Below, in pieces: positions 46,820 through 58,524 of a stretch of 64,000 nucleotides of DNA. This DNA comes from Sternotherus odoratus (taxonomy: Eukaryota > Chordata > Testudines > Kinosternidae), in the NCBI GenBank assembly GCA_032164245.1, contig JAVMKO010000003.1:139613259-139677258 (forward strand), written 5' to 3'. Made by a program: the position numbers and the translations under genes. Each line of letters opens with the position of its first letter. Within the stretch, counting starts at the first letter, position 1. The notes beneath the pieces are model-generated. The model did no database searches. It was not told where the DNA came from and saw nothing but the letters and a program-made list of their open reading frames with translations.

Positions 46820-48330
46820 ATCTTCAAGCACATTTCTAATTTCTGTGTAGTTAACAGAAATTTAATCAAAGCCCTGGATCTCAGATTGCAAGTCAGATTT
46901 ATTGCTAAAATGGGCTGGATATGAATAGGATGAAATTTGGCAAAGTTTGGTTCTGACCTGGAGTTTGAATCCCAAGTATGAGAGCACTCTGTAGGGCACT
47001 TCCCGGAAGAGAGGGTGGGAATGCCCACAATACCCAGTTATTAGACTACATGTGGGCAAGGAGGGTTGGGGTAGGCCTTGGGAGGGTAAGGAGGGAAAGG
47101 GGGAGAGACCGAGAGTCACTTGGAGGGATGTAAGACAGGGATATGAGGGAAGAGAAGGGATGAAGAGTTGGGAAAGTGACATGAAGGTAAGGAAAGAGGG
47201 GTAGTGTGTAGGGTGGCCATTGCCACAGCCTCAGAATACCAGAGATTCTGGGTACTTTCAGGAAAGGCATGGGCGTAACCTTGCACACACCATGCGTGTA
47301 AGGTCATATTGCACGGAGGGTGCCAGTTTGAAGAGTGTGCTGCCCTTCCCAGACAGTGAGGCTGTGTGTGCGAGATCATGCTGGCAGGGCGGAGTGGTGT
47401 GCTCTTCAAAATGGCATCTCTCACCTGTGACACCAGACAAACCCATGTCCCCTTTTCTCTCAGGACCAGATAGAGGACAAAACCTTAGACAAAGAGGACT
47501 GACCATCTTAAAATTGGGTGAATGGCTTGCCGTGTGTGTGTGTTTGGGGATAATTAGGACCCCTGTGAGGGGGGATGGAAAAAGAGTATGTGAGAAAGGA
47601 AAGGAAAAATAGAACAAGATGGGCTGACCTTGAGAAGACGTGAGACATGAGCAGGAGAGCCAGGGATGGGAAACAGAATGAAAGCTGAGAAGAACTTGTA
47701 TCACAGGGGAAGTGTCTCAAATAGAAAGGAGGAAAGTCAGAAGCTGGAGAGAAGGAGGAAAAAGAATAAAATTGTATAATATAAAAAGTGGGAGACAATA
47801 CCTGAATGGAAAAGAGGTAAGAAAAAGCAAGAAAGACAAACAGCACTGAGGAAAGTAAGTTGTGTACTACTCATGATCTGAGTGCACAGGATAGGGCTTT
47901 AGGAATCTCAGTGATGGGGTTTTTTTTAACATGAAAATATCAAATATTCTTTGTATTCCCCTTCGCTTAACTCCAAGGTGGGAGGGTGGCTACCTACCTA
48001 AAACAATGATTCTCCTAGGGCACCAATACACTTGAGTCTGGGCATAGTCACCCGGCTATGTAAATATTTATTGAGTACAGGCTGGGAATCCAATCTTGTT
48101 GACAAGTAAAACCCTGCAGTAAATGCTGGCTGAGCTTGAAATGGCTTACAAGTTATAATTAATAATAAAAGATTTCATAGAATCTGCAGGGAAATTCCAA
48201 GTGCACTGTAGGTTTTCTCATAAACAGAAACACATTTAGGATTAAATAAATAAAGTGTTTGTACTTACATCTTACTTAGATGTAGGAAACCCTTGACTTA
48301 GCAGAAGGATACTCCTGTTGCTATGTGGAC
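46820..48330. other. Purine-rich unannotated sequence
   Basis: 46980-47850 is strongly purine-rich on the plus strand, so the minus strand yields several serine/leucine/proline-rich frames of 105-148 codons. These are composition artefacts; no family is recognised. Confidence 0.4.
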
Positions 48331-48336
48331 TGAGTT

Positions 48337-48380
48337 TTCATATATGCTGGTAACATTGAGCTGTTACCAGCATATATGAA
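48337..48380. repeat. Perfect 19-bp hairpin with 6-nt loop
   Basis: The left stem 'ttcatatatgctggtaaca' (48337-48355) is perfectly complementary to 48362-48380, with loop 'ttgagc'. At 44 nt it is shorter than a usual microRNA precursor. It is not attached to any recognisable element. Confidence 0.95.
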
Positions 48381-48384
48381 CTAG

Positions 48385-50620
48385 TTCCATTAACATGTCA
48401 TTACTTTTATTACCCAAATGTTATCCTGAGTAAAGGGTAGAAGTTTTAATAGTGTGCTAATCCTCATTAAAAATTATGGGCAATAACACAGGCATTATTT
48501 CAAGGCCTTCTTTCAGATGGAGTAATCATGGAGACTAGGTTAGAGTGTACCCTACATGGGGAAAACAATGTACAGGTCCAGAAAAAATGAAGTACTGCAC
48601 AAGATGGAGTATCAGGACAGTTTCAGGTCAAGTTTGAAGTCTATCAGAAGGGCTGTAGAAGGAGGGGCAACTGTCCATGATGCCTGTTCTAGCACTGTCA
48701 ATGTCCACCTTCTGATAGCACAAACTGTACTGAAAGTTATTTGAAAAATACACACGGTGAAATTAATATTTAAATATGAAGAGATAAGGTACAAACAGAA
48801 ACATTTTATTATGCACTCACAGAGCACTTTAAACCATCAAGTTACCGTTGCCATTCATGTCATGAACTTTCCACTAAGACTAAGCAATAGGCGCATGTAC
48901 CGGGAACAGATTTCCAGTTTCAAAAAAGGACTACATTCAGCCAAATTCATCTGTGGTGTATCTCTCCTTTGCAGGCTGTGGGATTACATCAAGGATGATT
49001 GATGTCAGGGATGACATTCTCTTGAAAAGCCCTTTCATGCTCCTGCCGAAGTCTGGTGGTTTTGCCATAAGGTCCAATCTTCCTGCTGGTGAAGTCTATC
49101 TTTGTGAGATTTTTTTTGTGGTGTGTGACTAAAATGTGATGACCATTTCTAGATTAAAAGTGAAAACCTGGCTCATGCAAAAGGATCCACAAGCATGGAG
49201 CCTTAACCTTTTACAGCATCCGTCTGAAGACAAATAGACAGTTATGGTCTGTTTTGAAGTCAGTGGGACTTTGCACAGGACTAAAAGTTCAGTTGCAGAT
49301 CCCTTTGCAGAAAAGAGGTCTAGGAGTTTGTCTGGCACTGATCATCCATAATTCCCATTAAAGTCAAAGAACCATATTCTGACCCAAGATAGGCTAATAT
49401 AATTGAGGTCAGAATCTGAACCCTGGGGAATTATGTGGGCTGAGCACCACTCAGAATCTACCCCTTATTCTGATGCAATATTTAAAGAATATTCTTTTGT
49501 CTTATCCAATGTGCGAAGGAGAGTGCTTTTTAAGAAACCTGCCTATTAGAGACATTTCAGAGTAGTTCTTAATGTTTTTCTCTCCCTTGTTCTACAAAAC
49601 TATGTTCATGCAAGTTAAAACAAACTTTGATATCTAATCAGTAATCTCTTCTTTTGACTCAGATGCTTAATTGCTTTAATTCATTCCTGGATTGGAAGGC
49701 TAGTTAAGCATGTTGGATCACATCCATAAAGAAATGACATATGTACTGCAGTCTCACAATAAGACGTTGTGACTTTTATATTTGCAGATATCCTGTTTTT
49801 CTCCTGATTCACAAAGAAAACTCAGTGCTCGAGTGATCTGCTAACTGGGATGTGCTGGAATGGACTAAGACAAATTTAACTAAAGCCAAGAATGCCCCTG
49901 GTTTGGCTCTGAAATGTATGCTAGGCAGCCAAGGACATTTGGAAGGCCAACTCCTAGAAGCATGGTTTAGTGTGGTACTTTACAAAATGCACTAATAATT
50001 ACATAACATGAATTGTATTACAGTCTGTTAAGTCTTCATGCCTGGATTCAGAAAGAAAATCTGCTGTCTAGGTACAAGAGAAAGATGACAGTACATTAAC
50101 ATGTGGAACAAAATATACATTCTTCTTTAATGGAACCAATTTAAATTTCATGTCATTGGCTCCTTGTCTTGTAGTCAGAATTGATTGCATGGCTCTAGTT
50201 TGCCCTGGTCAGGATGTGGGCAGATCAGAGTCCAACAGATAGATTTACCTAAGAAAGTTATGGAGGCATGAAGAAACAACTTTTGAAATTATAAATATAT
50301 ACTGCATTCTGTACAGAAACTAGGATGGAGAGAAAAAAAATGATAAAAATGTATCTATTTGACAAATGTTATTCCATCTGCTTTTGGAATACTCAGAAGC
50401 AGACCAAGTTTTCCAGAGTTGATCATCAATTTGTTTATTTTCCAGCATTACCCACAGTATGCCAGGCACTGTGGCCCACTTCAAGGGTAGCATCCCTTTC
50501 CCAATGAAAAATTATTCTTTGTTAGCACTTTTTTACCACATATATTTTAAAATTATTTTTACTAAATGACTGATTACAAATTCAGACTATGAGCTGAGTT
50601 GTGATTGGTGACATAAGTCA
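48385..50620. other. Unannotated AT-rich sequence
   Basis: No gene recognised. 49335-49440 has 'attcccattaaagtcaaaga' and 'gaggtcagaatctgaaccc', weak traces of the short hairpin repeats. Confidence 0.4.
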
Positions 50621-50633
50621 CATGGGGCTAAAC

Positions 50634-50877
50634 CAGGGATCAGCAACCTTTGGCAGATGGCCCACCAGGGTAAACACCCGGTGGGCTGGGCTGGTTTGTT
50701 TACCTGACACATCTACAGGTTCAGCCACTCGCCATTCCCACTGACTGTGGTTCGCTGCTCCAGGCCAATGGGGGCTGCGGGAAGTGGCACGGGCCGAGGG
50801 ATGTGCTGGCCCCCACTTCCCACAGCCCCCATTGGCCTGAAGTGGCAAGCTGAGGCCAATGGGAGCTGCAATCCCTG
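50634..50877. mobile_element. Non-autonomous hAT element (244 bp)
   Basis: It starts 'cagggatcagcaacc' and its inverted right end reads 'cagggattgcagctcc'. Flanking 8-mers 'ggctaaac' (50626-50633) and 'ggctaaag' (50878-50885) match at 7 of 8 and fit nnnTAnnn. The interior 50761-50839 is a long hairpin in which 'ccaatgggggctgcgggaag' pairs with its near-perfect inverse. 'gtttgtttacctgacacatc' is a familiar internal block of this turtle family. The 76-codon minus-strand frame here is incidental. Confidence 0.88.
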
Positions 50878-50889
50878 GGCTAAAGGATA

Positions 50890-52120
50890 TTTACTCCTAC
50901 TTTAAGGCCTCTGTAGAGTTGCATTTGTGTGTGTGCATCTCATAAATGAGAGGCCCATAAACGTATGCTTTCTGTTGACTGGATAAGCGCACAGGTATTT
51001 CTGACATGAATACTTGCATAGGAAAAATTAACATTTGGTTTATACATGGAAGCCCCTCCGCAAGATTGGTCACCAGGCTACCTTCTTGCCTCATTCAGGT
51101 CCTTCCTGAAAGCTGACTTGTATTGTGTTACCTATGACATCCATGTGATCTTATTATTCTAATCCTCTTCCCTCTTTCCCCCTTTTTCTGACCATCGCTT
51201 GTTATGTCGCGTCTGAATTAAATGCCGAAGTTTTATGATAGGGTGCCTGTTTCCATGCCTCTTTTTCTGTCAGTTGCCATAGTATCCCTTTACACTTAAA
51301 AGTAACAACAAATAATTATGGCTGGTGAAATTTTTTCCATAGAAACTTAGTGAGGGGAAAGTTTTCTGTGGAAATTTTCAATCTTCCCTGTCCAAGATCT
51401 GGAAACCTAAAAGCATTTCATGTTTGGCCCCTCGTGCCCCATATTTCTCAGTTGCCAGTTTGTTGATCACAAGACACAATTTTCCAGAGTGACAACAATA
51501 AGTTCAGTGCAGTTGTAATAATGGTGCACTACCAGTCACAAGTATGCCTTTAGAACTCCCAATGCACAAGTAATTTTATTTGTAAAGCCTGATTGCTCAG
51601 ACGTTTACAGAAAAAAACCATAAAAGGGTAGGTGCAAGGCCTAAACAAATTCATATGAGCACGAGAACATACATTTGCAAAATGTTCTTCACCCAGGAGT
51701 AGCAAAAAGTGTACGAAATTCTCGCACATGTACGAGGAAGCAAATTCCTTCCTATCAAAACAAGGCGTGACTCAAAGGAACGTGAATGCCAGTAGGGAAG
51801 GCTAGCCAAGAAGTCTTTTCCTCTGTTTGCTAACCCTGCACGGTCCATCCTGGCCTGCATGAAAACAAGGACAAAGATCATAGGATAAAAGGAGGAGGAG
51901 TAGTCACAGACTCAATGATATCGCTTGGAAAATAGATAATGCAGATGAATAACCTTAAGTGTGTGACAAAATTATAAAGGAAAGAGGAAATTCTACTTAA
52001 GGCAAATACATCTCTATCTTGAACTCCCACCACTGTGCAGGGGAAAGGGACAAAACAACAGGAATAGGGGAAACCTGAGCTTCAATGTTCCTTAGTGAGC
52101 ATCATGTTCTTAGCATTATC
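50890..52120. other. Unannotated AT-rich sequence
   Basis: No gene recognised. 51320-51400 ('gaaattttttccatagaaac', 'gtggaaattttcaatc') looks like a fragment of the AT-rich repeat noted at 29.3 kb. Confidence 0.35.
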
Positions 52121-52126
52121 AAAATG

Positions 52127-52218
52127 AGGTGGGTTTTCAAAAGGGCTCGGCATTTACCTAACTGCTTTACCATTGACTTTGTCGGGAGCTGATTTAGCCC
52201 TGAATGAAAATCCCATCC
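52127..52218. repeat. Short hairpin repeat
   Basis: 'gtgggttttcaaaagggctc' pairs with 'agccctgaatgaaaatccca' across a 'ccattgactttgtcggga' centre. Confidence 0.55.
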
Positions 52219-52494
52219 TCCAGGTGCTGTTTGGTATCTTTGGGCGTTTCCCTTAATTCTGTTTTGCACTGTAGCGTAGCAAACCTCCAGCCATAAAGTT
52301 CCCTTCCCCACACACTTTTGGGAAGTTCAGCTCTGGACCTGAACTTTGCAGCTTGGCCCCATCTCTAGTTAGAATATGTACATGATAAACAGAAAGAATT
52401 TTGACAAGCAAGTGCTTACTTGTAAGCAAAAAATGAATAATACCTAATCTGGTACAAAATCCTTTTATCAAAATCCCTATTTATAGAGGATAAA

Positions 52495-52705
52495 ACCTAG
52501 GGACTTTGTCTTATTTTCATAAGTGTTGTAGGCCCCCATTGACTTTCAGTGGGAGTTAGGGCCATAACCTGCTTAGGCACTTTTGCAGATCTCATCAGGT
52601 ATCTATATGATATTTAGGCACTTAAGTATATTTGCAAATCTGGCCTGGCCAATTCTGAGAATTGGAATCCAGCTCCTAAATCACTTAGGCACTTAATTTT
52701 TTTTA
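52495..52705. repeat. Hairpin MITE relic
   Basis: 'cccattgactttcagtggga' forms a symmetrical centre. Arms carry 'tgcttaggcacttttgcaga' and 'atttaggcacttaagtat'. This is the same type of repeat as the one split at 32.46-32.87 kb. Confidence 0.55.
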
Positions 52706-52709
52706 CCCA

Positions 52710-53925
52710 GTATATGTAAATATTGACTGTGAAAATGCATAGAACTCTTAGCATTCATCCAAGGTCAGATTACAGCAGACTGTAATGTGGGTATACAAGG
52801 AGGAAGCTTAAGGAGATTGCCCCTCATGTGCAAGGGTCAGACACATATCAGTCTCTATGGTTAAGGAAAGCAGTGCTTGCTCTTTCCTAGAGCCCCATCT
52901 TGTCCATATCACTCTCACAGGGGGCTGGTCTTAAGTGAAAAGAAAGCAAGGCCATAGCTATTACAACAGGCCCTGGACCTAGCTGCAATATCCAGAGGAC
53001 TTGGCAGTGTCTATACACCTGCTAATTGTTGGAGACATTGAGCCACCTTGAGGTCTCCCCTATGGTGAATATGAGAATCTGGCCCTGTATCTCTGATTTT
53101 CCAATTATGATTGAGAATAATATTGTATTTTCCACAAATAAAAGTGTTACCACTTGTGCCAGCAGGTAGAGGCAGCCAAGGGGATTGCAATACCAATGGC
53201 AACCTTTTTTGCCCTGTGAATTAAAAAAAGCATGTCATCTCTCCAATTATAATACATGCTACATCTCCAAGAAAGACATAACAGCCTGATCTCATTAAGT
53301 GTAATCCTACAATATTGTAGATAGCATTATGCAGGGCACAACAATTTGAAACCACTTCTACCATGCATTCAGCATTCTCCATTTACTTGCCAAAGAATTG
53401 CCATGTTCTGTTCTGACTGAATTTAGTAAAGTCTACTATCAAATGGGAAATATTGTACAACAGTGTGTTCATTTTTTCTTAATTTTTTCCCATCAGGTGG
53501 GAAAACAACGTCCCTGCTTTTCTGGCCGGACTTTTAATCTGGTTACCTCTTTAATTAATAAATATCAGTAATGCCACAAAGTATGCCACAGCTTTTTCTT
53601 GGAACTCAAGCCCTTGGTGACGATAATCATGAGTTGATAATGTGTCCCACACAAGTTAGATGAAGTTTGGCTTCTTTGTAAAATGTGACTTTCTGGTGGG
53701 AGAAGGGGTGGTGAAATAGATTGGCCTAATCAATCACAGAGTAATCTTTGGCCCTAACTGCTGTGACCCTGTTCTTCCTGCATGAACATATCTATGTCTA
53801 ATCCTAAATAGGATGACATTTTGCATAAACTGAGGTTAAACAACTAATAAAACTCCTCTGCATTTTGCAGCTGGAAATAGGCACCTTGAATCTATTGTAC
53901 TTGCTAAAAATCTAACCCTGGAGGA
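52710..53925. other. Unannotated sequence
   Basis: No feature recognised. Confidence 0.4.
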
Positions 53926-53929
53926 CCAA

Positions 53930-54015
53930 AATCTGCAACAGTTTACACCCCATACAACCCCACTGACTTCGATGGGGATGCACGGGATATAAATCACCAC
54001 AGGATTCAGACCCAA
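53930..54015. repeat. Short hairpin repeat fragment
   Basis: 'ccccactgacttcgatgggg' is the symmetrical centre of a short palindromic repeat, with 'aaaatctgcaacagtttaca' and 'aaatcaccacaggattcaga' as partly complementary arms. Confidence 0.5.
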
Positions 54016-54175
54016 AATGGGTCTCGCTATTATTAGTGGAATGCTTCTCATGTGTTTGATAAGTGCAGATCTGTCAATGGTAGCTATAGGCCTCACAAAG
54101 TCACATAGTACATTACAGACAAGGAAGAGTTACAATGAGTTTGACTTCCTTTATGTGCAGATGGAGCTCCTAGAA

Positions 54176-54595
54176 CAGGGGTGGGCAAACCTTTTGTCCC
54201 AAGGGTCACATCAGGATCACAAAATTGTATGGAGGGCCAGGTAGGGAAGGCTGTCTCCCCAAACAGCCTGGCCTCGCCCTCTGTCCAACCCCCTCCCACT
54301 TCCCACCCCGACTGCCCTCCTCAGAATCCCCGACCCATCCAACACCCCCTGCTCCTTGTTCCCTGACCCCCCCACCCCGAGACTCCCCATCCTGACTGCC
54401 CTCCAGACTGCCAGACACGCTGCCCCACAGGAACAAGCAGCCGTGTCCCCCAGAGCGCTGCCTGTGGTGGTGAGGCTCCGGGGGAGGGGGGAAGCAGGGG
54501 AAGGGCCAGGGCTTACCTCTCTGGCCAAGACCTTAGGCCAGGCAGGATGGTCCTACAGGCAGGATGTAGCCTGCAGGCCATAGTTTGCCCACCCG
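54176..54595. mobile_element. Non-autonomous hAT element (420 bp)
   Basis: Left end 'caggggtgggcaaacc'; the inverted right end reads 'cgggtgggcaaactatgg', having lost a few terminal bases. An exact 8-bp duplication 'tcctagaa' flanks it (54168-54175 and 54596-54603) and fits nnnTAnnn. The interior is C-rich. The terminus resembles hAT-Charlie-type elements. Frames of up to 103 codons here have no transposase features. Confidence 0.9.
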
Positions 54596-54604
54596 TCCTA
54601 GAAA

Positions 54605-56780
54605 GTAGAATTTAATTGTTAGTAACAGCATACAATGCACACTGTCTCCTCCCTGTGCATTGTGAAGGAGGATAAACTGATAAATATAATCCAAAATAGA
54701 AATGAAGCCACATACACCTCATCCCCATTTGCCTGAGTCAATGCAGTTGAATTTTGGTGGGATAGCAGAGCCAAGGAATTTCATGGCACCATCTTCTAGC
54801 AAAACCATAATCTCCCCCAGGCAATTTCAGTAGGGAGCGTGAGAGGATTTATAACACACCCTGGCAGAGAAAAAGTTAATTGGAATGAGAGAGTAATTAG
54901 TCCACCCAGTTGCACCTGGAAGGTGGCCAGGCACCATTTAGAGTTAGGCCCAGCTGAGGAGGAAATACCTGGCTGAATTGAGGTTGAGTCCCAGCTGTGA
55001 GAAGCAGGGCTGACTGATAGAGGCTGGACTTTGGGACTGTGATGGGCAGGCAAGAGATGAGTAGGTTTTAGGAGCCTCTCTAGAGAAAGGATGTGGAAAG
55101 CTACTGGGGTGGAGTGGACTGCTATGGGGAGATATGGCACAAGGGGCAGGGTGCTTAAGAGGCAGCCCAGAGTTTGGGTTTCTGGAGGAAAGAGATGAAA
55201 AATCAGAGAGACTATCAGGGAAGCAGACAGGTGCTGAGCCTTCAGGGAGAAAGCCCTGATAGTGTTGCTCAGTACAAGAGCTAGAAAGACCTCTGCAGAG
55301 CGTGGGATGGGTGAAGAGTCTGGGAGGAGTGAGCCCAGGAAGGGGCTGTAGAAAAGATAGGAAGTAGTACAGGGATGCATCAAGGAGTTTGAGTCAGAAG
55401 CAGACTTGAACTGCTTGAAGTGGAATCCAGATCAGAGGGAAGATCTATGCTCCCCAACTGGCAAATGAGGAAAGTGGTGTAAAAGCCACCTGAGGGGTGT
55501 GTAAGTATCCTGAGGCTGAACACCTGGCCCCAGGATCATTGGACTACTGTTTAGTGGGACTCTGTCCCCTTTGGAGGGGTGGGATTCAATGTGAGCTGGC
55601 TGGAGGGTCACATCTTGAAAAGAAGCCGACCCCTGCTGGTCTGAGTGGCTGTCAGTACAGTGTGCTGAGGAAGAAATGCTATGTTATGTGTGGCTATGAG
55701 GGGTGCTCGGGGCTCCAGGGTGGAGGTTGGATCAGACACAGGGATGGGTGCTCTGCTATTTGTAATGACTTCTAAGTGAGCCCTTCTACCAGGGACAACA
55801 GGGCTAGACTTTCCATGCAAATGTCCTGAGTTTGGCAGTTGGTTATCTCCTGGTAGCATGGTTGCAGATGTGCAGTCCCCTCCCTCCCAATCAGGATTTT
55901 TTCATGGGGTTTGTATATCTAAAAAAACTCTCCCCAAGTAACTTTGCTTCTCTTGTTGCTGTTGCTTGGCTGTATGGAGGTAATGCTATGCCTATGCAGT
56001 TTTGGATCTATACATTCCTAGATTACCTGTGGGAATGAATTAACAATATAGATAACTAATAATATTGTGAATAATGACATAACCTTAGAAAATCCTGGAT
56101 TATCTCAACTCTGAGCTCATAAATGCATTCGGTCTGACTTGTTTGGGTCATATGCTTTTTGGCGCACTGACTATATTTTGCATACTGTACAGCACCAGAC
56201 AAGAGAGCAGCTCTGCTCAATGAGTGATAAATAAGTTGTATGTTATGAAAAAAGTATTTGAATGTCCAAATAATGTGCACAAGGCTTTAGAAAGCAGAAA
56301 TAACAGGTATCTACTGTGCAAGATATTTATTTACCGTGTAAGCACTTTGCCTTGAACATCTTGATTACCTCCATCTAATTATATGTAGCAAGTAAAGAGT
56401 TATTTTGTGCTGACCGCAACCCATAGAGGTATGGTGAAAAGTCTGAGCAGGAATTTGCTTTCATATCAGATGTGGTCTGTTATATCAACAGGAGCTTGGC
56501 CATTTTGAAAACATCATGTGCTCTATTCTTTCCTTTCCCTTTATTTTCTATTGACTCTCTCTTCATCATGTTTATGAGCTGTCAGGGCTGACACCTCATT
56601 GAGAAGGTTTGTGTAGTCATGAAGAAGTGGGTCCTAGTCATGGATGTAGATCCTAGACTCTAGGGGCCAAGTTCTCAAAATACAGCCTGCATTTCTATGT
56701 GCTCCCACTTGTTCATTCAGATCACAGCATTGATATGCACAGAACCCCACTGATGTGTAAACCGAACACAGGTGGGTTTT
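54605..56780. other. Unannotated; purine-rich block 54.8-55.6 kb
   Basis: 54820-55620 is purine-rich and continuously open on the minus strand for 195 codons (54796-55383). That translation is rich in serine, leucine and proline and has no domain; I judge it a composition artefact. The block may be an eroded LTR, but no ends or duplication can be found. Confidence 0.35.
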
Positions 56781-56784
56781 ATAC

Positions 56785-56890
56785 ATATAGGCTGGGATTT
56801 TCAAAAGACCCAAAGGGAGTTAGGGCACCAAATCCTACAAAAAACCAGTGGGGACTGGTCCATAGTATCGTCTGAAATTCCAGCCATAAA
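56785..56890. repeat. Hairpin repeat fragment
   Basis: 'gctgggattttcaaaagacc' and 'gggagttagggcacc' match the left arm of the recurring short palindromic repeat; 'tctgaaattccagcc' near 56870-56884 is its likely inverted end. Confidence 0.5.
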
Positions 56891-56894
56891 TACC

Positions 56895-57440
56895 CTGACT
56901 TGCGTTCAAGACACACAGCATGCAAAAACAGTGCACTCATAAGTAGAAGACTGAGGCCCCTTGAAAATTTGCCCCGAGATATTGTGTGGAAACCTATTCT
57001 GATTACCTCCTGTTTTCTCTTCTTCACTGGAAGAGCAAATAGACAAGAGACTCTGCGATCATTTCTCAGTCCCAAACTCTTAAGGACAGATTCTGGCTTT
57101 AAACAAATGGCCACATCGGGGACAGATGGATGAGGAGGTGCCATGTTGCAGTGGGAAGCTATGGAGGAATTTTATGGAATTCAGTCAGAACTTCTCCTTA
57201 GAGATCCAGGGTGGTGGTCACGGTGGGAGGAGAGAAGAGGACGGGGGTGGCATGGAGTAGGCAGCTCACCTGTAGTGGTAATTCTGCCACCACTTGGAGG
57301 ATGCCATATGCACTCCTAGTATGAATCTGCTATCAGAAAAGGGAGTGGTATCCTCTGCAAGACCTGGGGAAATTCCTTATGCCTTCTCCTTCCTTTCTTG
57401 CATCTTTTCACATGGTCTAATAATTCCCAGGTGAGGATTT
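56895..57440. other. Unannotated sequence
   Basis: No feature recognised. Opposed frames at 56779-57144 (minus) and 56900-57133 (plus) cancel as gene evidence. Confidence 0.4.
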
Positions 57441-57449
57441 GGCCCTCTT

Positions 57450-57545
57450 TATCTATCTATCTATCTATATCTATATATATATATATATAAAGTCAAATGG
57501 TGTATGCGTGCGTGCGTGTATGCATGCGTGTATGCGTGTATGTAT
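57450..57545. repeat. Compound TATC / TA / TGCG microsatellite
   Basis: 'atctatctatctatct' passes into a TA run and then 'gtgcgtgcgtgtatgcatgc'. The Helitron-like element appears to begin within this tract. Confidence 0.9.
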
Positions 57546-57764
57546 GAACGCTTACTCCTTCCACACCGTTTGAGCTAGAGACTTGAAATTTGGTACAGTT
57601 AGAGGTCTTGGGGTCCTAATCAGGGTAAGAGTCAAAAAAATTTCAAATCTCACCTCTGACATCCCCCAAGGGTGAAATTATTTAAAGGCCAATCACATCA
57701 GCTGGGCAGCTGCTGTTCTCTGTGACATAGTTATGATGTCATAATACCCCCTCCAACAGACACC

Positions 57765-57895
57765 GCACTCGCTCAGTTCTCTGCCCCCTCCCCCTCCAAT
57801 GGACCCCGGAATCCCTCAGCTCTCTGCCCCCTCCCCACCTCCGACGGACCCCGGAATCCCTCAGCTCTCTGCCCCCTCCCCACCTCCGACGGACC
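57765..57895. repeat. ~51-bp tandem repeats
   Basis: Units of 'ctctgccccctccccacctc' plus 'cgacggaccccggaatccct' are repeated about 2.5 times. Related units reappear at 58395-58472, beyond the G-rich array, so the array appears to have expanded within or between them. Confidence 0.85.
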
Positions 57896-58392
57896 CGAGT
57901 TGGGTTTGGTCGGAGGGTAAGTGAGGTAGGGGTGTCGGGTTTGGTTGGGGGGGTGAGGTGGGGGTGTCGGGTATGGTCGGGGGGTAAGTGAGCTGGGGGT
58001 GTTGGGTTTGGTCTGGGGGGGTGGGAAGGTGTCTGGGTGGGTGAGGGGTGAGGTGTGGGTGTTGGGGTTGGTCAGGGGGTGTTGGGTTTGGTGGGGGGGG
58101 TAAGGTGGGGGTGTTGGGTTTGGTTGGGGGTTGAGGAGGGGGGGTCGGGGTTGGTCGAGGGGTAAGTGAGATGTGGGTGTCGGGTTTGTTTGGTGGTAGG
58201 TAGGGGTGTCGGGTTTGGTTGGGGGGGAAGTGAGGTGGGTGTGTCAGGTTTGGTCTACGGGGGGTGAGGTGTGGGTGTTGGTCAGGGGGTGTTGGGGTTG
58301 GGTGGGGGGATGAAAATGTGAGTTGGGGTTGGTTGAGGGGTGAGGTGGGGGTGTCGGGTTTGGTCGGGGGGGTGTTGTGGGGGTGTCAGGTT
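57896..58392. repeat. G-rich minisatellite (~30-36 bp period)
   Basis: About 14 imperfect units carry 'gggtttggtcgggggg', 'taagtgaggtgg' and 'gggtgtc'. Nearly all guanine on the plus strand, with many runs of three or more G, so G-quadruplex formation is plausible. Unit lengths vary from about 15 to 60 bp. The 114-codon frame at 58264-58608 is an artefact of the array. Confidence 0.9.
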
Positions 58393-58495
58393 TGCTCTCT
58401 GCCCCCTCCCCCCTCCAACGGACCCCGCACTCGCTCAGCTCTCTGCCCCCTCCCCACCTCCAACGGACCCAAGCAATGCCAGGTATTTTCGCTAG

Positions 58496-58520
58496 TATAT
58501 ATATATATATATATATATTG
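58496..58520. repeat. (TA)n microsatellite
   Basis: Uninterrupted TA run immediately after the proposed Helitron 3' end, matching the TA run at its 5' end. Confidence 0.95.
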
Positions 58521-58524
58521 CTTG

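Larger units (their letters stand above)
57470..58495 (+). mobile_element. Helitron-like element (about 1.03 kb)
   Basis: The right end 'ggacccaagcaatgccaggt' followed by 'attttcgctag' and a T has the Helitron form: a short degenerate hairpin, then CTAG before T. The left end can be set at 'tctatatatatatatatata' after an A (57469), giving the 5' TC and A/T insertion site; the TA microsatellite on both sides makes this boundary approximate. There are no TIRs and no target duplication, as expected. 57570-57660 ('tgagctagagacttgaaatt') is unique within the window. No Rep/helicase frame is present. Confidence 0.65.

Noticed and set aside
47258..47846. Stacked minus-strand frames of 105-148 codons
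   Set aside because: Same explanation: a purine-rich plus strand produces several overlapping Ser/Phe/Leu-rich frames, none resembling a protein family.
54796..55383. 195-codon minus-strand open frame
   Set aside because: The plus strand is purine-rich here, which depletes stop codons on the minus strand. The translation is Ser/Leu/Pro-rich with no domain or codon signal.
57896..58392. CRISPR-like or satellite array
   Set aside because: Units are contiguous and imperfect with no unique spacers; it is a minisatellite inside a transposon.
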